DNA from: Aquarana catesbeiana
Taxonomy: Eukaryota > Chordata > Amphibia > Anura > Ranidae
Reading direction: 5' to 3'
DNA: 64,000 nucleotides
Assembly: GCF_042186555.1 (NCBI RefSeq)
Contig: NC_133324.1
Coordinates: forward strand, 193,774,140-193,838,139
Part shown: in pieces, positions 59,201 to 64,000 of the stretch
Numbering within the stretch: the stretch's first letter is position 1
Layout: each line of letters opens with the position of its first letter
Position numbers and translations under genes: made by a program
Notes under the pieces: generated by a model
The model's database searches: none
The model's input: the letters and a program-made list of their open reading frames with translations, nothing else
Told to the model about the DNA's origin: nothing

Positions 59201-62200
59201 TATCATTTAGTGACAACTTTGTGCAAAAAAAAAAAAAAATTTGTCACTTTCCCGCAACTTGTGTCAAAATATAAAACATTCCATGGACTCAATATGCCTC
59301 AAAGCAAATAGCTTGGGGTGTCTACTTTCCAAAATGGGGTCATTTGGGGGGGTTTTATGCCATCTGGGCATTTTATGGCCTTCAAAACTGTGATAGGTAG
59401 TGAGGAGTAAAATCAAAAATGTACGCCCTTAGAAATCCTGAAGGCAGTGATTGGTTTTCGGGGCCCTGTACGCGGCTAGGCTCCCAAAAAGTCCCACACA
59501 TGTGGTATCCCCATACTCAGGAGAAGCAGCTAAATGTATTTTGGGGTGCAATTCCACATATGCCCATGGCCTGTGTGAGCAATATATCATTTAGTGACAA
59601 CTTTTTGTAATTTTTTTTTTTTTGTCATTATTCAATCACTTGGGACAAAAAAAATGAATATTCAATGGGCTCAACATGCCTCTCAGCAATTTCCTTGGGG
59701 TGTCTACTTTCCAAAATGGGGTAATTTGTGGGGGTTTTGTACTGCCCTGCCATTTTAGCACCTCAAGAAACGACATAGGCAGTCATAAATTAAAGGCTGT
59801 GTAAATTCCAGAAAATGTACCCTAGTTTGTAGGCGCTATAACTTTTGCGCAAACCAATAAATATACACTTATTGACATTTTTTTTTACCAAAGACATGTG
59901 GCCGAATACATTTTGGCCTAAATGTATGACTAAAATTGAGTTTATTGGATTTTTTTTAGAACAAAAAGTAGAAAATATAATTTTTTTTCAAAATTTTCGG
60001 TCTTTTTCCGTGTATAGCGCAAAAAATAAAAACGGCAGAGGTGATCAAATACCATCAAAAGAAAGCTCTATTTGTGGGAAGAAAAGGACGCAAATTTCGT
60101 CTGGGTACAGCATTGCATGACCGCGCAATTAGCAGTTAAAGCGACGCAGTGCCGAATTGTAAAAAGTGCTCTGGTCAGGAAGGGGGTAAAACCTTCCGGG
60201 GCTGAAGTGGTTAAGGAGGTTCCTTTCTTTCCATTTTTTTTTTTTTTTATAATTATTTTTTATATTTTTAATTTTTTCCCCCCTCTGCATTATATCTATT
60301 TGCATTTTTTGTACCTGGTAGAAGATAAATGAATAGTATTTTGTATGTATTTTTTTAATATATTGTATTGTGCATGTATTCCATTATGTTATTCTGAGTT
60401 TGAGGTTTTCTCATATATTTTAGCTGGTCATCATCAAGTGTGATCCCTGAAGAAGCAATTTGTTACGAAACGTATCGATATGCTTACCTGCACAGTATTT
60501 TGGGTTTTACCAATGCTACCTGTTTAGTGTAACCAGTATATCCAGTCAATTTGCTTTTAAAAGACACCCCTATGGTTTTAAAGAATTTATTAATAACATT
60601 TTTTCTGTCTTGTCTTCCCATTGTTTTGGCACATTTAAAGTCCCTTTATATGTTGGTGGGAGGAAGGGGATTTGTTTGTCCTTATGTCCCCCCTTTTGTG
60701 GTTACATTCTTTTCCCCCTTTTCCCTCCTCCACCCTTTTTCTTCTATACGTTATTTGGGATGGTGCCACAATGTGGACGCTTCTTAGCATATTGCTCTGA
60801 CTGCACACATATACATGTATATCACTAGGGGGTTGATTTACTAAAGGCAAATATGCTGTGCACTGCAAGTGCAGTTGCTCTAGATCTGAGGGGGACCTCT
60901 GAAATGAGGGGAAGCTCTGCTGATTTCTATCGTCCAATCATGTGCAAGCAAAAATGCAGTTTATTTTTTTTCCTTGCAAGTGATTGAATATTTTTGCAAA
61001 GTAAAGTTTTACCTCATTTACTAAGCTCCGGAGCAACTGCACAGAATATTTTCCTTTAGTAAATCAACCTCAATGTATTCACCTGAATACTGACAGCTGG
61101 TGCAACCACTGCCAGTAAAAAAAAAAAAAAAACACCTTTTGCTGCTTTGTGGTGCATTATCACACATTCGTTAAGCCCCATACATAGGGGCCAAATGTCG
61201 GGAGACCTTGGCCGGTTCAATAAAAACCAGCCAACATTCGGTCTGTGTGTATGCCAGCCAGTCCGACAGTCTGTTCGGTCGGCTTCAGTCAGACGTGCAT
61301 GCTGGAAATCCAGCAGCTGACCAACTCCCAGTCAGCGGTCTCAGCCAATGACTGATAAGAGTGTTCTGGTGGGGAGGGGGGGTTGGTGTCCCCCTGTAAG
61401 AACACAACAGCTGAGCGAGGGAGATCACTGTACTAACGTTGGATTGTTAGTACAGTGGCTCCGACCATTCTGTGCATTAAGATTAAAAAAAAAAAAATTT
61501 CTGTGTGCAGCAGCCTCCCCCCCCCCCCCCCCCAATACTTACCTGAGACCCATCTCGATCCAGCCATGTCCACGAGTGCCTCGGCTGTCCGGGACTCTCC
61601 CTACTGATTGGCTGAGACACAGCAGCGGCGCCATTGGCTCCCACTGCTGTCAATCAAACTCAGTTATCCAATAATGAGAGAGAGAGGGGGAGAGAGAGGA
61701 CAGGGCCAAATCACAGCTACATGTCTGAATGGATACACGGTGCTGTGGCTCAGGTACCCCCATAGCAAGCTTCTTGCTGTGGGGGCACTCAACAGGAGGG
61801 AGGGGCCAGTTGGTCCAGCCAGGGACCCGAGAAGAGGAGCATCTAGGCTGGTCTGTGCAAAACTACTGCACAGAGCAGGTATCAATGACATGTTTGTTAT
61901 TTTAATAGGAAAAAAAAAAAAAAAAAAGAGAGACTTTACAAATCACTTTAATATGGATAAGCTGCCATGCACCACAACACAGGTGTAAGTGCATTATTTT
62001 TTTTCACTGAACACCACAACACTCAGATGGTGTGTATTGTGGTGCACTGGCTTGGGGCATTGGGATGCAAAATGAATGGCACCACAATCCACTGCACATG
62101 CAATGCATTAAAATGGTATTTTGCTGCCTGTCATTGCAACGGACAGGCCTGTATGAAGAAATAAATACAAATAAATAATCAACTTGTATCTCTAAAAAAA

Positions 62201-63155
62201 AAAAAAATCTGAATCTGTCTACAAGATAAGATTAAATAGCTTACATTATTCGTTGTTCTTCTTTAAAGGCACTGATAGCGTTGTCTACTTCTTCCATCAT
62301 TTCTCTAAGTTTCTCTACAACTGTAAAAAAAAAGCAACATAAAATTCCTACTATAAAAATAGGTACAGTATTAATATAATGCATCATTAATACTGATCAA
62401 GTGCACATTTAAAATGTATGCCATGGCCAAATAAAAAATACATGCGCAATACATACACATTACCTGTGTTTTATTCCCTTAAAGACCCTGCAAGCACAGA
62501 AAAATACCGATTGATATGCCAGAAACGCACTCCGCTCAGCATTGTCAGCTCAGCTGAAATATCTTTCCCTAAATTTCTCAACCCCATCCTATCTTTTTAT
62601 CCACAACAAAGAGTAATCATTCTGTAGTCTTGTGATAACTATTATTTGTAGACTTCTTGAGATAATACAGGACCAGAGCACAAGACAGCTCTGAATTTCT
62701 AACATAATCAACAGGTATAATAAAACACATTCAGTGGTATACTGAACAGACCAAAAAAAGCGAATAAGGGGTTGGAAACACTTTAATTGGGCATAATGTA
62801 CTATTAGCAGAACAAAATAACGTGGGAAAAGAAAAAGACATGGAAATGTCCTCATTTAAAAAATGTCTAAAATGAAGACATGCAAGTGCTGCTCCTACCA
62901 GCCAAACAGATTACCCCCTTAATTCCCTGCATATGCTGGAAGTGACAGGGAAAAGCTGATTAGTTATAGGGAAAGCAGTTCCTCTTTCAGCTACTCTCAG
63001 AGATAAGTGCTAATCTGTATTTTTATAAAAATATAGTAAATCACATTAGTAAAGAATAGACTTACATTCTGAAGTAGGCTTCACATCTTTTAATTGGAGT
63101 TGGAGTCGCTTTACATGGTTATGAATTTTTGAAAGATGCTGTTGAGTTTTCATTT
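46484..63155 (-). CDS. ccdc112: ccdc112, coiled-coil domain containing 112 (six internal exons)
   Basis: Exons at 63155-63066, 62320-62245, 51416-51032, 49997-49581, 47749-47654 and 46602-46484 join with AG/GT sites and matching phases (1, 2, 0, 0, 0, 2) into one open frame of about 394 codons. Recognition rests on the conserved LQQTGGR ... DDYDH core, a long Glu/Lys/Arg coiled coil and the DRDPSRL ... TKGWEER ... PLLHIPHR tail, all in the order known for vertebrate CCDC112. The human protein is reported as centriolar-satellite associated and linked to ciliogenesis; that is family knowledge, not visible here. The first exons lie past the right edge. The final short coding exon (about a dozen residues) was not found. 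No internal stop or frameshift seen, so the gene looks intact. Confidence 0.93.
46640..47019. other. Intronic non-coding sequence
   Basis: Intron between exons f and e. It has a small inverted repeat near 46945-46980 (agtcagcagctacag / ctgtagctgctgact-like). No gene. Confidence 0.5.
47020..47170 (+). mobile_element. TTAA MITE family A, truncated copy
   Basis: It starts AAAGAGGAAGTCCAGCC and continues cttgtttggctgggcttctc, then breaks off at 'tggactgatgccca' where a family B copy begins. Confidence 0.65.
47180..47640 (+). mobile_element. TTAA MITE family B, copy 2
   Basis: Blocks shared with 33697-34201 and 61471-61951: ctatgcattaagataaaaaa, gtgtgcagcagcc, acttacctgagccc, attggctgag, gggggcactcaacaggag and GCAGGTAAGTATAAG. 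It lies inside a ccdc112 intron. Confidence 0.75.
47654..47749 (-). CDS. ccdc112: ccdc112 exon e
   Basis: 96 bp, 32 codons, acceptor ctgtttcag and donor gtaacc, phase 0. Continues the coiled coil: DQRKIEEKVQEKRAKEEE to KRLEKLKEK. It directly adjoins the family B MITE ending near 47640. Confidence 0.92.
47760..48296. other. Intronic sequence, nothing recognised
   Basis: Intron of ccdc112 without definable elements. Confidence 0.5.
48297..48743 (-). mobile_element. TTAA MITE family A, copy 4 (inverted)
   Basis: TTAA at 48297-48300 and 48740-48743. Ends AAGAGAAGTATGGG and AAGTACTTCTCCTT are inverted. The GGTAAGTAT motif seen in other copies is mutated (tagctaagcatga on the minus strand). Confidence 0.75.
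48744..49514. other. Intronic AT-rich sequence
   Basis: Intron of ccdc112 with an A-rich run near 48988-49020. No gene. Confidence 0.5.
49581..49997 (-). CDS. ccdc112: ccdc112 exon d (coiled coil)
   Basis: 417 bp, exactly 139 codons, phase 0 on both sides. It starts AIYKWKSRKQQEK and is almost entirely charged heptads (Glu, Lys, Arg, Gln), ending MEIYRFQDR before donor gtaaat. A stop lies immediately upstream in the intron, fixing the acceptor. Confidence 0.93.
50061..50319. mobile_element. MITE with AGGCTCGGTTCACAC ends
   Basis: Left AGGCTCGGTTCACAC and right ATGTGAACCGAGCCTTA are inverted. It contains a T-rich/A-rich tract at about 50165-50200. Directly abutted by the Harbinger MITE. Confidence 0.75.
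50323..50748. mobile_element. Harbinger-family MITE, complete
   Basis: TTA at 50320-50322 and 50749-50751 flanks inverted ends TGCCCCATACACACGATCAG and CTGATCATGTGTACGGGGCA. 3-bp TTA targets are typical of PIF/Harbinger. Related to the right end at 7886-8212. Confidence 0.85.
51032..51416 (-). CDS. ccdc112: ccdc112 exon c (conserved core)
   Basis: 385 bp from acceptor ggctttag to donor gtgagc. It begins YEDLLKEEKTT and carries the most conserved block: EKFLQQTGGRLGGWDDYDH, W-x2-HK, and LPSRTREDIQLHEAWYQELL. An alternative upstream AG exists (tttacag near 51440), but only the 51416 site keeps phase with exon b. It ends in phase 0. Confidence 0.93.
51677..51780. repeat. (AGAGAAAG)n microsatellite
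   Basis: About 13 near-perfect 8-bp units. Open frames across it are artefacts. Confidence 0.95.
51781..53259. other. Intronic repeat-poor stretch
   Basis: Large ccdc112 intron. A TTTTTATTACATTTTT-type tract near 52620-52660 may be the 3' tail of an inverted LINE, but no LINE protein is seen. No gene. Confidence 0.45.
54250..56280. repeat. Higher-order tandem repeat (353/360-bp units, 713-bp dimer)
   Basis: The block CTATACTAGC begins units at 54250, 54603, 54963, 55316, 55676 and 56036, giving lengths 353, 360, 353, 360, 360 and a partial. Units 1 and 3 share private variants (taaacaaataactgcagtg; agcattttgg), as do units 2 and 4 (aaacacgcag; cctgttagcacc). So a 713-bp dimer was duplicated. 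A partial unit precedes the array from about 54140. Confidence 0.92.
56290..56722 (+). pseudogene. piggyBac transposase remnant: N-terminal tail joined to Cys-rich C-terminus
   Basis: One frame (56332 on) reads an Ala/Pro/Ser-rich N-terminal-like region (ALPAAFANPNWEPTTSAAP), then HERHFLYVLPSTPTQRTP, the lead-in to the C-terminal domain. After a one-base shift the other frame (ending 56722) reads KRCRVCSKRGYRRDTRYYC, CPDNPGLC and CFERYHS, the cross-brace cysteine domain of piggyBac-like (PGBD) transposases that binds terminal repeats. The whole DDD catalytic region between is deleted. Not functional. Confidence 0.78.
56723..58284. other. Non-coding interior of the TTAA element
   Basis: AT-rich with poly-A tracts (57618, 57682 regions) and the 'gaggtatcaccgcgaacgtcag' block also present in part near 16560. 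No gene. Confidence 0.55.
58285..59385. repeat. 1.1-kb imperfect palindrome
   Basis: The left arm (58285 to about 58835) and right arm (about 58840 to 59385) are reverse complements over several landmarks: aatgaccccattttggaaag against ctttccaaaatggggtcatt, acacatgtggtatcccc against ggggataccacatgtgt, and agtgacaacttt against aaagttgtcact. The centre is an A-rich tract with a T-rich partner near 58830-58860. A third, direct copy of the right-arm module continues to about 59740. Confidence 0.9.
60215..60830. other. Intronic sequence with a dispersed-repeat fragment
   Basis: A segment near 60450-60480 (gaagaagcaatttgttacg, aaacgtatcgat) looks like part of a dispersed repeat, but ends cannot be drawn. 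No gene. Confidence 0.4.
60831..61069. mobile_element. MITE with GGTTGATTTACTAAAGG ends
   Basis: 239 bp with perfect inverted ends GGTTGATTTACTAAAGG and its complement. Non-coding, compact and well preserved. Confidence 0.85.
61471..61951 (+). mobile_element. TTAA MITE family B, copy 3 (left-truncated)
   Basis: Shares tgcattaagattaaaaa, tgtgtgcagcagcc, acttacctgaga, attggctgag, ggggcactcaacaggag and gagactttacaa blocks with copy 2. The GGTAAGTAT motif has decayed to GGTATCAAT. Confidence 0.75.
62245..62320 (-). CDS. ccdc112: ccdc112 exon b
   Basis: 76 bp between acceptor tttttacag and donor gtaagc. It reads VEKLREMMEEVDNAISAFKE and then EEQR, and leaves two bases that complete an Ile codon with the next exon. 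Confidence 0.9.
63066..63155 (-). CDS. ccdc112: ccdc112 exon a (most upstream in window)
   Basis: Acceptor ttaacag precedes 63155 and donor gtaag follows 63066. The 90-bp exon enters in the middle of a codon and leaves one base. It reads a helical KIHNHVKRLQLQLKDVKPT segment, the start of the conserved N-terminal part. No exon is recognised between here and 64000. Confidence 0.88.
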
Positions 63156-63515
63156 CTGTTAAGTAAAATAAAATATTCAAAGTGGAAGTGCCATAAAAGG
63201 CTTGTAATTTATATGATAATTGCTATAAAATACCCACAAAGAGAAACCGTATTATAGGGTGGTTTACTATATTTTATTAGTAGCATTTAAACATTACTTG
63301 TATTGAGTGGGCTGCAACTATGGACCTCCTTCTGCAAATGATAGCTGCCTGCCTCAAGACTTAAAATCACTGATACGGAATGATCATGCAGTAAGCAAAT
63401 TCAGACTGAAGTCAGAAGTAATGATTTGCAAGCTTAGTCATTGATTCATAATACTTTGGAACCAGGGGATCAGAATAGCAACCAAGAATTGGCTGTATTT
63501 GTCAAAAAATAATAT

Positions 63516-63982
63516 TTAAAGTGGTTTTGTGAAAAATGAACATAGCATATCCCTCTATAGTGTGTACTTGCCTTGATCCAAAGCACCTAATGTGGTTCAG
63601 ATCAGATCTCTCCTCCCTCTGCAGGTGTCACTTCGGACAGCTTATGTGGACACAATATGGGAGATGCCCCCCTTCCAGCACACAGTAGGTGATTGACAGC
63701 CTCTATTATGCATGTTTTCTTATGAGACTGTGTAGAGGGGGGGTGTCCATTGCCCCCATTCAGGTCACAGATTACACTAAACTCCCTACTCTATGCTGTG
63801 CAGTGTGTGACATCAGATGCCCGCCCCCTGCCTTCTGGAGTTGAGAAAAAGCCAGATCGGTGTATTTTATTAGGCTGTAGAGAGGAAAGGGCTGTAGATA
63901 AACAGGTACAACTTTTGTCTCTGTGTATAATGTAAGGCCAGTCACTTCACTGGGTATTTGTAGGGGTTTACAACAACTTTAG
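63516..63982. mobile_element. TTAA MITE family D, copy 2
   Basis: TTAAAGTGGTTTTGT at 63516 and ACAACAACTTTA near 63981 form inverted ends; the right target has decayed. It shares several blocks with 35984-36469. Confidence 0.7.
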
Positions 63983-64000
63983 AGTTGAATGAACCCATCC

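Larger units (their letters stand above)
53260..60214 (+). mobile_element. piggyBac-type TTAA element, ~7 kb, internally deleted
   Basis: TTAA at 53260-53263 and 60211-60214; ends CCACTTGCCGACCG and CGGGGCTGAAGTGG are inverted. From left to right: terminal region, a tandem array of ~355-bp units (54250-56280), a broken piggyBac transposase remnant (56290-56722), AT-rich sequence, a 1.1-kb palindrome (58285-59385) and the right end shared with 2326-2700. It lies in the big ccdc112 intron. It cannot encode active transposase. Confidence 0.75.

Noticed and set aside
1..64000. A previously undescribed multi-gene functional system
   Set aside because: Apart from ccdc112, every recognisable coding segment belongs to a known class of transposon or retrovirus, and almost all are broken.

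Overview
This window looks like a piece of a large, transposon-rich amphibian genome, most likely a frog. The evidence is one spliced vertebrate gene (ccdc112), a DIRS-type tyrosine-recombinase retroelement, Tc1/mariner, Harbinger, hAT and TTAA-flanked elements, L1-type LINEs and an endogenous retrovirus. The species assignment is inference. I see no bacterial-style operons, CRISPR arrays, rRNA or tRNA genes.

The only host gene I can defend is ccdc112 (coiled-coil domain containing 112), on the minus strand between about 63.16 and 46.48 kb. Six consecutive internal exons can be read with canonical splice sites and matching phases. The N-terminal exons lie beyond the right edge, and the short last coding exon was not found. 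Its introns are filled with repeats; the largest intron (51.4-62.2 kb) holds a 7-kb TTAA-flanked piggyBac-type derivative.

Layout. 0-0.76 kb: decayed LINE reverse transcriptase. 1.0-3.3 kb: short TTAA-flanked elements. 3.3-8.2 kb: broken Harbinger-type element with a DDE fragment and divergently arranged Myb-like and MADF genes. 8.5-9.3 kb: piggyBac remnant. 9.94-18.98 kb: endogenous retrovirus (minus strand) with both LTRs, a CCTAG target duplication, env and the 3' part of pol; its 5' LTR is split by a LINE, and a TTAA element sits in its 5' region. 19.4-21.0 kb: Tc1-like element. 21.07-22.12 kb: 5'-complete, 3'-truncated L1 copy. 23.9-25.2 kb: probable TTAA-type element. 25.8-26.3 kb: unrecognised exon-like segment. 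26.8-28.9 kb: hAT element carrying a CpG-rich block, palindromes and a 41-bp satellite. 29.3-36.5 kb: nested MITEs and a tandem array. 37.1-38.5 kb: second Tc1-like element. 38.65-45.0 kb: nearly complete DIRS element with a hAT MITE in one terminal repeat. 46.5-63.2 kb: ccdc112. 53.26-60.21 kb: piggyBac-type derivative with a higher-order tandem repeat and a 1.1-kb palindrome.

Most elements are decayed by stops, frameshifts or deletions. The window is mainly a record of successive nested insertions, several of which can be ordered in time from intact target-site duplications. I found no convincing undescribed functional system. The most unusual items are the L1 copy that appears to derive from premature polyadenylation, the hAT element with its cargo, the 713-bp higher-order repeat, the large palindrome, and a splice-donor-like motif shared by two MITE families.
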